A stretch of DNA of 21,176 nt from positions 1 to 21,176 of IMG/VR virus record IMGVR_UViG_3300034101_002656. One strand, written 5' to 3'. The notes under the pieces are model-generated. The model searched no databases. It worked only from the letters and a program-made list of their open reading frames with translations, and was not told the DNA's origin. The position numbers and the translations under genes were made by a program. How positions within the stretch are numbered: the stretch's first letter is position 1; the number at the start of each line of letters is the position of its first letter. Source of the stretch: a virus. This document shows, piece after piece, positions 1 to 8,746 of this stretch.

Positions 1-1
1 C

Positions 2-298
2 AACACGGATCCGTCCGCCGAAGACACCATTGACGTGTCGCACCTGGGCCTCACCACCGGCAATGCCATCCGCACCATCCAGCGCCCGCTCCAAGGCTCG
101 GCGACCGACACGGGCCGAGAGGTTGTCGTGGACTACCTCGGCACGAGCATCATCGCTGATGCCAGCACCGGCACGCTGGTGCTGACGGTAGGCGGCAGTG
201 CCTTGATTAGCAAGGCGGCCACCGTGTCGTCCTCGACGCTGACGCTTGCGACGAATGATGCCGTCCGTGGTCAGGTCACGTTCCGGGTTGCCCGCTAG
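2..298 (+). CDS. Tail-tube-like protein, 5' partial
   Basis: The frame is open from the first bases of the window to TAG at 296-298, so the gene begins upstream; GTG at 35 is only an internal candidate start. About 98 residues are visible. Thr/Ser/Val-rich beta pattern with a TIDVSHLG segment near the visible start, then GREVVVDYLG, GTLVLTVGG and the ending VRGQVTFRVAR, typical of the beta-sandwich of phage major tail (tube) proteins. It lies just upstream of a second tube-like gene, the tail chaperones and the tape measure, the usual place for the tube gene. The family call rests on pattern plus synteny, not on a catalytic motif. It could instead be the C-terminal domain of a larger tail protein. 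Confidence 0.6.
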   Translation, partial: NTDPSAEDTIDVSHLGLTTGNAIRTIQRPLQGSATDTGREVVVDYLGTSIIADASTGTLVLTVGGSALISKAATVSSSTLTLATNDAVRGQVTFRVAR

Positions 299-317
299 TC
301 CGTGACGGAGGCCCGTC

Positions 318-638
318 ATGGCAAACGTATGCACGGGCGTCACGGCTTCGTGGAACTCCACGGACTTCGGCGAGGTCGTGGAGATCAAGGTCAACGCGGG
401 CGGCAGTCTGCCGCTCGCGCGGGCGAGCACCTGGGCATTTGACGTTGGCACTATAGATATCTCGTGCCTGAGCACTGCCAACGTCTCGCTGGCCCAGTAC
501 GGCAAGAAGGCCACGCTCGCCATCTCCGGTGGTGGGCTGACCTTCTCCACGAAAGCCGTCTGCGAGCGGGTGCAACTCTCGGGCAAAGTCAACGACATCG
601 CACGGTATGCGGTGACGTTCAAAATCACGCCCGAATGA
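318..638 (+). CDS. Second tail-tube-like structural protein
   Basis: 106 residues, ATG start preceded by GGAGG at 307-311 with six bases of spacing. The protein is Ser/Thr/Val-rich and beta-patterned, with GTIDISCLS, YGKKATLAI and the ending ARYAVTFKITPE. These resemble TIDVSHLG, the DYLG stretch and GQVTFRVAR of the preceding partial gene in the same order, so the two look like divergent paralogs of a tube fold. It probably contributes to the tail tube or tube terminator. The next gene's ribosome site overlaps its stop codon, which suggests one tail operon. The function is inferred from position; no enzymatic motif is visible. Confidence 0.6.
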   Translation: MANVCTGVTASWNSTDFGEVVEIKVNAGGSLPLARASTWAFDVGTIDISCLSTANVSLAQYGKKATLAISGGGLTFSTKAVCERVQLSGKVNDIARYAVTFKITPE

Positions 639-648
639 GGACACACGC

Positions 649-993
649 ATGGCACTGACGGCAGACCAGATCCTGGCAGCAAACGACGCATCGCTCCTCG
701 AAGTGAAGGTCAAGGAGTGGGGCGGCAGCGTTTTCGTTCGCGTGATGAGCGTCTCGGAACGCGACGCCTACGAGCGCATGTGGATCGGCAAGAAGGAAAC
801 GGGCATCGAAAACTTCCGCACGGAGTATCTCCAGCGGGTGCTCTGCGACGAGAAGGGCAACCTTCTCTTCACGCGGGAGCAGATCGAGAAGCTCGGGCAG
901 AAGTCGGCGGCCGTGATGACGCGGCTGTTTGATCGAGCCATGAAGCACAACGCGATGAGCGAAGCGGACGTGGAGGAGTTGGCAAAAAACTAA
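649..993 (+). CDS. Tail assembly chaperone, G-like (zero frame)
   Basis: 114 residues. GAGGA overlapping the upstream stop (637-641) serves as ribosome site. Contains EVKVKEWGGSVFVRVMSV followed by ERDAYERMW, the pattern of phage tail assembly chaperones that act with the tape measure before tube polymerisation. The gene ends with codons GCA AAA AAC TAA, i.e. the heptamer A_AAA_AAC directly before the stop, which allows a -1 shift into the next reading frame. This matches lambda gene G, made in excess over the frameshift product GT. Location directly upstream of the tape measure supports the call. Confidence 0.8.
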   Translation: MALTADQILAANDASLLEVKVKEWGGSVFVRVMSVSERDAYERMWIGKKETGIENFRTEYLQRVLCDEKGNLLFTREQIEKLGQKSAAVMTRLFDRAMKHNAMSEADVEELAKN

Positions 994-1298
994 ACGCCCG
1001 CCCGCTGCGACGGCTGCTGTTTCGGCTGGCGGGTCACTTAGGCATGACGGTCGGCGAGTTGTCCATGCGGATGGACAGCCGAGAACTCACGGAGTGGATT
1101 GCTTACACGAGGTATTTTGAGGCTATCCCTGACTCATGGGCGGAAACGGGGTTGCTCGCCAGTGCGATCCTTGCCCCCTACGCCCAGAAGGGGAAGGCAC
1201 CGCAGGCCAGCGATTTCATTCCGATTGAGAAGCCGCCGCAGCACACGGACCAGATGAAGGCGGAACTGCAAAAACTGTTAGGAACCCTTGGGCAATAG
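649..1298 (+). CDS. Tail assembly chaperone GT-like fusion by -1 frameshift
   Basis: A slip of one base back at A_AAA_AAC (984-990) skips the TAA at 991-993 and continues with CTA AAC GCC (990-998), reading LNARPLRRLLFRLAGHLG and then the T-like domain beginning MTVGELSMRMDSRELTEW. The predicted fusion is 216 residues (114 + 102). The T part carries the SRELTEWIAYTRYFE signature of the lambda gpT/DUF4035-type tail assembly family. The ATG at 1044 has no clear ribosome site, and the -1 frame stays open across the gap, so the T part is probably made only as the fusion. In lambda-type tails the GT fusion bridges the tape measure and tube subunits. Confidence 0.8.
984..1034 (+). promoter_or_regulatory. 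Programmed -1 ribosomal frameshift signal
   Basis: Heptamer AAAAAAC at 984-990 is in the correct phase (gcA AAA AAC) to be an X_XXY_YYZ slippery site. The zero-frame stop follows at once at 991-993. A GC-rich stem can form 5 to 6 bases downstream: GCCCGCC (996-1002) with GGCGGGT (1028-1034), six Watson-Crick pairs plus one G-T wobble, loop of 25 bases. The distance suits a stimulatory structure. Confidence 0.8.
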
Positions 1299-1300
1299 CA

Positions 1301-4300
1301 ATGGCGACGATCCTCGGACTTGCGATGAAGGTGACGGCGGACGCTTCAAGCGTCCCGAAGTCGCTCACGCAGGCCGAGCGTGCGCTGAACAGTTTGCAGG
1401 CGCAGGTGGACCGGGCCACGAAGGTATTCGCCCCGTTCACGGAAAGCTCTGCCGCAGCGGCTCGCGCCCAGGAGCAGTTTGCCGAGCGGTTCGCCAGGCT
1501 GGCGGATCAGTTGCAGGCGGACACAATCAAGCCGCAGGAATACGCGGCGGCGTTTGCCCAGCTGACTGAAGAAGCCAAGAGGTCGGCCGAGGCGTTTGCG
1601 GAAGGCGTTCGCATCCAGAAGCAGTACGGCGACCAGACGAAGGTGGTGGCCGACGAGATCGAGCGGCTCGTGGAACTTGAGCGGCTCGGGGCGATTGACC
1701 AGACGGCGCTGAATAACGCCGCCATCGCAAGGCTTGGCCTCGACAAGCAGACGGCAGACTCAGCGCGGGCCAGAGCCGACGCTGTTGCAGCCGCCGAACG
1801 CAAGCAGTCCGAGGCGTTTGCGGAAGCCCGCAGGACTGAGGAGCAGGCGGCCGCCCAAGCGAACCGCCAGCGGGCATTGCTGGAAGCCGAGGCGGATGCG
1901 ATTCGCCAGCGGAACCTGACGGCCCAGGAGCGATTCGATCAAGAGGTCGGCCGCGCCAGAGTCTTGGAAGAGGCCAACCTGCTCACAAAGCAGGAGTTCA
2001 ACCGCGAACTGCAACGCCAGGCCGACCTGTTCGCCGAGGCCACGATTGCCGCCAACAGGTCAGGCAAGGCGATCGAAGATGCTGGCAAGCAGGGGGTGCT
2101 GAAGTTCAACGAACTGACCGGCATCCTGTCGGCCCTGCCCGGCCCGATTGGCAATGTGGCCGGTCGGCTCTCGGGCCTCGCGTCGGCTGGCGAAGGGCTC
2201 GCTCGGGTGTTCTCGGGCGGCCTCCAGAACGGTCTCGCCAGCATCGGGGCGAGCGTGGCAGGGCTCGTCAATCCGTTCACCGCCGGGGCGGCTGCGTTCG
2301 CGGCGCTTGGTGCTGGGGCCGTGGCGGCTGGCCGGAACCTCGTGCAACTCGAAGGCGAGGTCGAGCGGCTGGGGCAGTTGGCGGATCGCGTCGGCGTTTC
2401 CTTCTCGTTCATCCAAGTGCTTGAAGCGGCGGCCCTGCAAACCGGCACCAGCGTCGAGCAGTTGGGCGGCGGGTTCACAAGGTTCCTGCGTGCGGTGAAC
2501 GAGGCCCGCGACGGCACGAAGTCGGCCGTTGAGGCGTTCAAGAACCTGCGGATCAGTACCGACGCCGTTCGCGACGGCAACCCGGAGACGCTCTTCCAGC
2601 AGGCGGCGCAGGCGTTGGCGCAGATGCCAGACCCGGCCCAGCGGACAGCCACGGCCATGGCGCTCTTCGGGAAGAGCGGGGCCGAACTTCTGCCGGTCAT
2701 CAAGCAACTCGGGACGGCCGCAAGCGATCTGGAACGGCTCGGCGGTGCCCTCACGGAACAGCAGCGGGCCGACATCGACTCCTTCGGCGACGCGATGGAC
2801 CGCGTGGGTGTCGCATCGCAGGGGCTCTACCGTCAGATCACGGCCAACTTCGCCGGGATCGGCACAGCCATTGCCAACTCCACGGCCGAGTCGATTGGCG
2901 GCATCAACCGGCTCATCAGAGCGCTCGACGATACGGCGAGCGACCGGACCTTCCTCGGCTTCCAGAAGACGCAGGCGAGGCTCCAGGCCGACGCCGAACT
3001 ACTCAAGCAACGCAACGATGCCATCCAGGAATCGCAGCGGCTGGCCTCGAATGAAGCCCTTGCGGAGTTCATCGGCAAGCTCGACCAATCGCTCGACGGA
3101 GCCATCAATCTTTCCGGCGAGATCGCCAAGGCCCAGGAGCAGGCGGCTGCGTTTGGCAATGACGGCTCCAAGGCCGTGCAGGCTCTCGTGAAGTCGCTTG
3201 AGGACGTGGCGGCTGCCGCCGAGGACGCTGGCCTGTCGCAGGAGCAGTTGACGGCGGCACAGAACAACGCGCTGACCGACTTCGGCAAGCGGATCGAGGC
3301 GCTTCGCGAGGAGGCCGACATTCGCACGAAGGCCGCCGAGGAGTCTCGCAAGGCGACCGAGCAGGAGAACGCCGCCGCCGCCAAGGCCGTCGAGGCCGTG
3401 CGGGCTCAACTCGCCATTGCCATCGAAGACTCGGCCCGGTTCGGCCAGGCCGGATTCGACGCGGCCCTGAAGTACCAGAACGCGATCGGCGAACTTGAAC
3501 AGCAGTTCGGCAAGCGGATCATCAACGAAGCCACGCTCAAGCAAAACGCCGCAGCGGCCGCCGCCGAGTACCAGAAGCAAGTCGATGCGTTCACCAAGAT
3601 CGAGCAGTTGCAGCGGAACATCGCCGCCGCCGACGAGCAGCGACTTGCCCAACTGGTGGCCGCGCAGCGGGAGACGAAGCAGGTCGAGACCGATCTGGAG
3701 TTTGTCCTGCGGCAGCAGAAGCAACTCGTCGAAGAGATCGCCGATGCCCGCGAGCGCGGTGCCGTCATGGCCGCCGACGCCGCGACGGCCCGGCTGGCCC
3801 AACTCGACCAGATCCAGGCCAAGCTCGAAGAGCAAGAGCAGGCTCTTGAGCAGGGCTTCGGCGACGGGTTCGCCAGGGCGTTTGAAGCCACAGACAAGAC
3901 CATCGGCGGCCTTATTGAAAAGGCCACGCAGTTCGGCAACGTCGGGGCACTCGCGGCGCAGGCTCTTGAGCAGGGCGTGGCCCGAGCTCAGCAGCAGGCC
4001 AGCGCGGGAATTCTGACCGCCGAGACGTACCAGCGCGAGGTGAACCAGCAGCAGGAGTTGTTCAATCAGCGGCTGGCCGCTGCCCAGCGGGTTGAAGACT
4101 TCCTCGCCTCCAAGATCGACGAACGGCAGAAAGCCGAACTGGAAGCCGTCAAGCAACTTGAGGAACGGAAGAAACAGGCGGCGGTCAATATCCAAGCACT
4201 TGAGGCTCGGATTCAGACCGAGCAGAAGGCGATTGAGGAAGCCCGCGACAAGGGGAGGCTCAAGGACGCTCGCGCCGGGGTGGAGCGCGTCAAGCAGCTA

Positions 4301-4753
4301 GAGCAAGCCCGCCGCCTCGAACAGGGCATCGTGGACGGCCGCGTTGAGGCCAACCGCCAGCAGGCCCAGCAGTTGCAACAGGGCCAGACGGCCGCACAGC
4401 AGTTCCAGAGCTTGGTCGCCCGCCAGAACGACGCCTTCCTGTCGGGCTTCCAGAACGCTTACGCCGGTGCCAACGCCGCCTTGGCCCAGAGCGCCCGCGT
4501 CGCGGAGGAGCAGGCCCGCCGGATGGAGGCGCTGACGCGGCCCACGACCTCCCTCGCGCAGACCGCCGACGTGCGCACGGCCGAAGGCCAGGCGCTCGTC
4601 TTGGAAACGGCGGCCCAGGCCCAAGACCCGGCGCTGATCGAGGCCCGGCTCCAGACGCGGTTGCTGAACTCTATCGCGGCGGGCATCACGGGTGCCTCGG
4701 CCAACTACTTCAACCAGCCGGTGGCGATTGTCGGCGCGGCGAGAATGGGGTGA
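1301..4753 (+). CDS. Tail tape measure protein
   Basis: 1150 residues, the largest gene here, starting two bases after the chaperone stop (TAG ATG-type spacing). The first 260 or so residues and most of 560-1100 are Ala/Gln/Glu/Arg-rich with few helix breakers, as in long coiled coils. A hydrophobic Gly/Ala segment lies near residues 305-346 (GLVNPFTAGAAAFAALGAGA), the usual membrane-interacting part. ALFGKSGAELLPVI near residue 450 matches tape-measure proteins of siphophages. The length of such a protein sets tail length. The C-terminus (residues about 1135-1150) is compact and hydrophobic. An 18-bp exact repeat inside the gene is noted separately. Confidence 0.93.
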   Translation: MATILGLAMKVTADASSVPKSLTQAERALNSLQAQVDRATKVFAPFTESSAAAARAQEQFAERFARLADQLQADTIKPQEYAAAFAQLTEEAKRSAEAFAEGVRIQKQYGDQTKVVADEIERLVELERLGAIDQTALNNAAIARLGLDKQTADSARARADAVAAAERKQSEAFAEARRTEEQAAAQANRQRALLEAEADAIRQRNLTAQERFDQEVGRARVLEEANLLTKQEFNRELQRQADLFAEATIAANRSGKAIEDAGKQGVLKFNELTGILSALPGPIGNVAGRLSGLASAGEGLARVFSGGLQNGLASIGASVAGLVNPFTAGAAAFAALGAGAVAAGRNLVQLEGEVERLGQLADRVGVSFSFIQVLEAAALQTGTSVEQLGGGFTRFLRAVNEARDGTKSAVEAFKNLRISTDAVRDGNPETLFQQAAQALAQMPDPAQRTATAMALFGKSGAELLPVIKQLGTAASDLERLGGALTEQQRADIDSFGDAMDRVGVASQGLYRQITANFAGIGTAIANSTAESIGGINRLIRALDDTASDRTFLGFQKTQARLQADAELLKQRNDAIQESQRLASNEALAEFIGKLDQSLDGAINLSGEIAKAQEQAAAFGNDGSKAVQALVKSLEDVAAAAEDAGLSQEQLTAAQNNALTDFGKRIEALREEADIRTKAAEESRKATEQENAAAAKAVEAVRAQLAIAIEDSARFGQAGFDAALKYQNAIGELEQQFGKRIINEATLKQNAAAAAAEYQKQVDAFTKIEQLQRNIAAADEQRLAQLVAAQRETKQVETDLEFVLRQQKQLVEEIADARERGAVMAADAATARLAQLDQIQAKLEEQEQALEQGFGDGFARAFEATDKTIGGLIEKATQFGNVGALAAQALEQGVARAQQQASAGILTAETYQREVNQQQELFNQRLAAAQRVEDFLASKIDERQKAELEAVKQLEERKKQAAVNIQALEARIQTEQKAIEEARDKGRLKDARAGVERVKQLEQARRLEQGIVDGRVEANRQQAQQLQQGQTAAQQFQSLVARQNDAFLSGFQNAYAGANAALAQSARVAEEQARRMEALTRPTTSLAQTADVRTAEGQALVLETAAQAQDPALIEARLQTRLLNSIAAGITGASANYFNQPVAIVGAARMG

Positions 4754-4756
4754 CGC

Positions 4757-5668
4757 ATGGGTGTTGTTTCGACCAAAGAACTGGCGCAGACGTTTGAGCG
4801 CGAGGTGGGCAGGCCCGCCATCGTCAAGCGTCGCTTCGTCTGCGTTCTCGCCGACGGCACGCTGCAAAACGACCCGGCGACGGAACTGGAAATCCTGGCC
4901 GCCGTCTTTAACACGACCACGGGGGTGATCGCGTCCTCTGCGATTTTCGGCGAGCCGCACCCGCGACTTGCGGCGTGGAAGCTGCGGAAGTTTTGGATCA
5001 ACGAAGGATTCGAGGGTTCGCCCTATCACGTCGAGGTAGTGCTGGAATACGGCGTCGTGCGTGACGAGGAGTTCGTGACGCCGACCTCGCGCCCCACCGT
5101 GTGGAGTTTTGAGGGCAGTAGCGGCGAGTTCCCGGCCCTGCGTTATTTCGACGGCAGCGGCAACGGCACGACCTACCCGCTGACCAACTCGGCCTTCGAC
5201 TTCTATCCCGGCTTGATGACCACCGAGAGCGTGGTGCTGATGAAGGTCACGCAGAACTTCTCTACGTTCCCGTCCTCGTGGTACGCCGCGAACAACAGCG
5301 TGAACGACGCCACCTACTTCGGCTGCGCCGCCCACACGATCCGCGTGGCTGGCATCGACACCACCTACGAGTACGAAGAATTTGGCGGCAGTGTCGTGAA
5401 GTTCTGGCAGGCGACGGCCACGCTGGCCTACCGCCAGAGCGGGCACAACCTCCTGCTGCCAGATGTGGGTTTCAATTTCATTGACGGCGGGCAGAAGCAG
5501 CGGGCAATGGTGTTTGATTTTCAAAACTCCGAGTGGGTGCCGTCGCCGAATCCCGTGGGGCTTAATGGCACTGGCGGCATAAACATGACGGGAAATGCCG
5601 TTGTGTTAAATCGCCGCGTGAATCCCGAGACGAGTTTCGCCACGCTCTTCGGGACTCCGCCAACATGA
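4757..5668 (+). CDS. Unrecognised post-tape-measure tail protein
   Basis: 303 residues. ATG is three bases after the tape-measure stop and is preceded by GGGGTGACGC. Rich in aromatic residues and Gly/Ser/Thr, with no signal peptide or membrane segment; N-terminal part mixed charged (STKELAQTFEREVGRPAIVKR), remainder beta-patterned. I do not recognise the family. Position directly after the tape measure is where distal tail and baseplate hub proteins are coded, so a distal-tail role is likely but inferred. It overlaps the next gene by four bases (ATGA at 5665), so the two are translationally coupled. Confidence 0.75.
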   Translation: MGVVSTKELAQTFEREVGRPAIVKRRFVCVLADGTLQNDPATELEILAAVFNTTTGVIASSAIFGEPHPRLAAWKLRKFWINEGFEGSPYHVEVVLEYGVVRDEEFVTPTSRPTVWSFEGSSGEFPALRYFDGSGNGTTYPLTNSAFDFYPGLMTTESVVLMKVTQNFSTFPSSWYAANNSVNDATYFGCAAHTIRVAGIDTTYEYEEFGGSVVKFWQATATLAYRQSGHNLLLPDVGFNFIDGGQKQRAMVFDFQNSEWVPSPNPVGLNGTGGINMTGNAVVLNRRVNPETSFATLFGTPPT

Positions 5669-5997
5669 CGCCTTCCGGCCGCGACGCCGTTCAGTTTACG
5701 CGCGAATCCGCCGAGCGCATCGCGAACGTGGTGCGCGCAACGGAACTGACGCCGACACGCGGGCGGCCTCTGTCGTTCGAGGCGATGCCGCCGAGTGCGA
5801 GCCGCAAGACCTTCCGCATCGCCACCTTCACCGGCGCGTGGTCGATCAATGGCACCAAGACGGTGACGTTGCGCGGCTCGACGGCGACGCTGTCGGCGGT
5901 GAATCTGTTCGCCGAGATCACTGCACCGTCTGGTGCAAAAAACTGCGCCGTCGCCAAGGATGGCACCGCTTGGTATCTCATCGCGGCCCAGTGCTAG
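5665..5997 (+). CDS. Small tail-module protein, unknown
   Basis: 110 residues, ATG at 5665 overlapping the upstream TGA. The N-terminal half is charged (TRESAERIANVVRATELTP); the C-terminal half is beta-patterned (TFRIATFTGAW, NGTKTVTLRG, LFAEITAPSGAKNCAVAKDG) and ends in a Cys. No known motif is visible. Being sandwiched between a post-tape-measure protein and a fibre-like protein suggests a minor tail or fibre-attachment protein; that is inference from position only. Confidence 0.65.
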   Translation: MTPSGRDAVQFTRESAERIANVVRATELTPTRGRPLSFEAMPPSASRKTFRIATFTGAWSINGTKTVTLRGSTATLSAVNLFAEITAPSGAKNCAVAKDGTAWYLIAAQC

Positions 5998-6007
5998 GAG
6001 TGATGAA

Positions 6008-8746
6008 ATGTCAATGCTTGGCGCTGCTTGTTCGCCGTGTTGCTCGCCGCCATCATCACCCTGCAATAAATGCACTGACGGGGCGGTGCAGTTGGTCATC
6101 GAGGTCGATTACCCAGGCGGCAGCGGCGTAGTCACGGGGGCCGGGAACAATGCCTGCCTGGGATTTCCAAACGCGAACTGCGGAGACTACTCCTCTTATC
6201 CTGGTTTTGATTTCGGAGAGGTGTCTCAGTCATGCGAGCCGTCAGCCGAAGGCAAGAAAATTAGACGTGTAGTCGTCACCAGTGGCGGCGAGGGCTACAC
6301 GTCAGCCCCATCCGCAAGCAGCACATGCGGGGCGACCCTTTCTACAACGATCACGTCTCCCGTTGCCTCGGTGGACCTCGTGAGTTCTGGCAGTGGCTAC
6401 ACCTCGCCACCGGTAGTTTCCATGCCGGGAACAAGCGGAATATTTGCGACACAGCAAGCGTCGCTGTCGTGCGAGTTGTCGGCTTCCGTAACGTCTCTTG
6501 TGCGCGGACTTCGTGGCTCTGGGTACACGTCGCCACCGAGTGTTACGCTGACTGGTGGCGGTGGATCGGGCGCTACGGCAGTGGCGACAATTACGGCAGG
6601 CGGCCGCATAAATACGCTCGTGGTGACAAACGGGGGAAGCGGATACAAGACGCCGCCAGCCGTGTCTTTTTCTGGCGGCGGTGGCTCTGGTGCTACGGCA
6701 ACGTCTCAAATAACTGGCGTTGTCGCTCGGGTAATCGTGGACGCCCCAGGGCTCTACGAAATCCGATCTGGGCACGGCTTGCAGACAGTCGCATTCACGG
6801 GCGGCAATGGCTCTGGCGCTGCGGCGCAATTGAACTGGAGCGGCACGGTAACGCATGTCGCAGTTTCATCACTTGGAAGTCAGGCTGGCACTAACTGCGA
6901 GTCATCGCAGATTACCTTTTCCGGTGGCGGCGGCTCAGGCGCGGAGGCGTTCGCAGTCTTATCAACAGACGAGACGATCGTAATTGATATAAGCGGGTGC
7001 AGACCTGGCGATTCGTCGGATTTTGATTATCCAGCAGATTCAACGAATGGAAAGTTTCCGCGTAATTATTCCCAATCTACGACCACGCCGATCGGAGAGT
7101 CTGTTCGCTGGGACGTTAGCGTCGATCTCAGTCTTAGTGGCGGCACTACCAGTTCGTCCGCGCCGCTGCTGTGGTTTTCTGGCGAGGCATTTGTCGCCTT
7201 GATTGACAGGTGGTGGGGTGGATCGCGCATTGCATTCGATAGACTCTTAATTGAGAGAAAATATTTAGTGCGTCGCAACCTGACAAGGACTCAGCCAGTC
7301 GTAAGAGTGGTATTGGGTGGGCAGCCTTCATCAAGCGTGGCCGCTGAGTTTGGATTGACTTGGCAGCAGTTGACAGATGAAAAAGGCGACCCGTACTGGC
7401 AGGCGACGGCAGTTTCAGTTGTCAGCGGTGGCGAGAACCTGGCCGTTGACATCAACGAACCTGCCCCAGTTGCTGTTCAAGTTCAGCCCGTTGAATCAAA
7501 CGCGCTTGGCTTCTCGTCAGTCGGCCAGGTCAACGCCTCTTTTAGCTGGAGCGCGCCGACCGTTGCGTTCGCAACGATAGTGGACCTATTTTTTGGGCAA
7601 AGCGGCCAGTTTGCCGATCAGCCTTTGTTTCAGGTCACGTTTCGGCAGGTTTCGGCTGGCAATATGTATGAGATAGACACTATTGCGATTGTGAGCGGCG
7701 GGCAGGTTGAGCCATACACTTCTGCCAGCGGGCTCAGGGCGGTTCAGTTGACGCTCGCGACCGGCCGCGTTGTTCAACTGCCTGATATACGAGTTTCCGT
7801 ATCTGGCGGGACAGTCACCTCCGTGACTCTGAATACCAGAGGGCTCTTTCGTGGCCCGGCGACAGTCTTATCTGCGCAGATCACTCCGTCAGGACGTGCG
7901 GCCGGAAGTGAAACAGTGCTTCTTGAGACGCACTACTCACAGCCAACCGTTGCGGTGCTGCCGCCGCTTTCCGGCCGCACGTTTCGGCCAGGATCTGGTG
8001 CTTCATTTGAGGCCGTTCTGTCGCAGTTGCAAGATTCCGCAGGAAATCCGTGCTGGACGATTTCTGCGATCAACATTGTCTCTGCGGGAGACTGGTACGC
8101 GGACGGAGAGAGGCTGCGGCTCTCGCTTCTAGACGGTTCGACAGAGCAATCTCCCGCGCTCGCCACGGTAAGCATCCCTCCAAGGAGGGTGCCGATCGTC
8201 ACGTCTGCTTATGTAAATACAAGCGCTGGCACCGGCGCGCAATTTTCCGTCACGCTTCGCCCCGCAGGCGAAGGACTCTGGGAGGTCGATCAAGTCACGG
8301 TTGTGGCCCCAGGAGTCAACTACAATGACCGCGAGTATTTAGTGGTTTTGTTTGATGAAAAAACAGAACGGGTTCCCGGTTTTTACGAAGACCTCTATGT
8401 GCGCACGAACCCTGAGACTGGGGCTGTGATCGGGGTAGACATTGACGCGCGCGGACGCATGTACGCTCAGGACAGGCATGTGGTCGGCGTCACAATTCAC
8501 CGCGGAGGGCGCTTTTACAAGACCACGACGATCACCCGAGACGTGCCAGTGACCGTAAATTGCATGGGCAGCCTCGGCAGTTGGGAGCTGGTCGGCCCGC
8601 TTTCTTCGCCAACCGCAGAAGGCCAGTCCTCCAATGGGCCTCCATCTGTTGGCGGATTCTACAGCGCAATAATAAACCCAGGCCCGGAATACATCCGCTA
8701 TACGCGGCGGTGTGGCACCCCAACAGTGTCGGCATCGATCCAATGA
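6008..8746 (+). CDS. Repeat-rich tail fibre / receptor-binding-like protein
   Basis: 912 residues from ATG 6008, chosen because AGGAG at 5996-6000 lies seven bases upstream; the frame is open further up to 5933 but that part overlaps the previous gene. Residues 8-22 hold five Cys. Residues 85-318 carry Gly-rich repeats of roughly 40 residues with GYTSAP (96), GYTSPP (131, 173) and GYKTPP (213), each with a GGGGSGATA-type turn. A second degenerate repeat occurs near 447-476, 541-566, 667-697 and 746-771 (for example WQATAVSVVSGG, YEIDTIAIVSGG, WTISAINIVSAG, WEVDQVTVVAPG). Such Gly-rich beta repeats are common in phage fibre and adhesin shafts. The gene is visibly more A+T-rich than its neighbours, suggesting acquisition. 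The receptor-binding role is inferred. Confidence 0.7.
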   Translation: MSMLGAACSPCCSPPSSPCNKCTDGAVQLVIEVDYPGGSGVVTGAGNNACLGFPNANCGDYSSYPGFDFGEVSQSCEPSAEGKKIRRVVVTSGGEGYTSAPSASSTCGATLSTTITSPVASVDLVSSGSGYTSPPVVSMPGTSGIFATQQASLSCELSASVTSLVRGLRGSGYTSPPSVTLTGGGGSGATAVATITAGGRINTLVVTNGGSGYKTPPAVSFSGGGGSGATATSQITGVVARVIVDAPGLYEIRSGHGLQTVAFTGGNGSGAAAQLNWSGTVTHVAVSSLGSQAGTNCESSQITFSGGGGSGAEAFAVLSTDETIVIDISGCRPGDSSDFDYPADSTNGKFPRNYSQSTTTPIGESVRWDVSVDLSLSGGTTSSSAPLLWFSGEAFVALIDRWWGGSRIAFDRLLIERKYLVRRNLTRTQPVVRVVLGGQPSSSVAAEFGLTWQQLTDEKGDPYWQATAVSVVSGGENLAVDINEPAPVAVQVQPVESNALGFSSVGQVNASFSWSAPTVAFATIVDLFFGQSGQFADQPLFQVTFRQVSAGNMYEIDTIAIVSGGQVEPYTSASGLRAVQLTLATGRVVQLPDIRVSVSGGTVTSVTLNTRGLFRGPATVLSAQITPSGRAAGSETVLLETHYSQPTVAVLPPLSGRTFRPGSGASFEAVLSQLQDSAGNPCWTISAINIVSAGDWYADGERLRLSLLDGSTEQSPALATVSIPPRRVPIVTSAYVNTSAGTGAQFSVTLRPAGEGLWEVDQVTVVAPGVNYNDREYLVVLFDEKTERVPGFYEDLYVRTNPETGAVIGVDIDARGRMYAQDRHVVGVTIHRGGRFYKTTTITRDVPVTVNCMGSLGSWELVGPLSSPTAEGQSSNGPPSVGGFYSAIINPGPEYIRYTRRCGTPTVSASIQ

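Noticed and set aside
2999-4195. Long minus-strand open frame opposite the tape measure
   Set aside because: Leu/Gly-rich shadow of a high-GC coding strand; no ribosome site or domain, and the + strand gene is certain.
4298-5524. 408-codon minus-strand open frame
   Set aside because: Runs opposite two + strand tail genes; His/Arg/Gly-rich composition typical of antisense frames in GC-rich DNA.
8560-8742. Upstream extension of the Cys-rich gene
   Set aside because: Lies inside the fibre gene; ATG 8743 overlaps the fibre stop in the usual coupled way.
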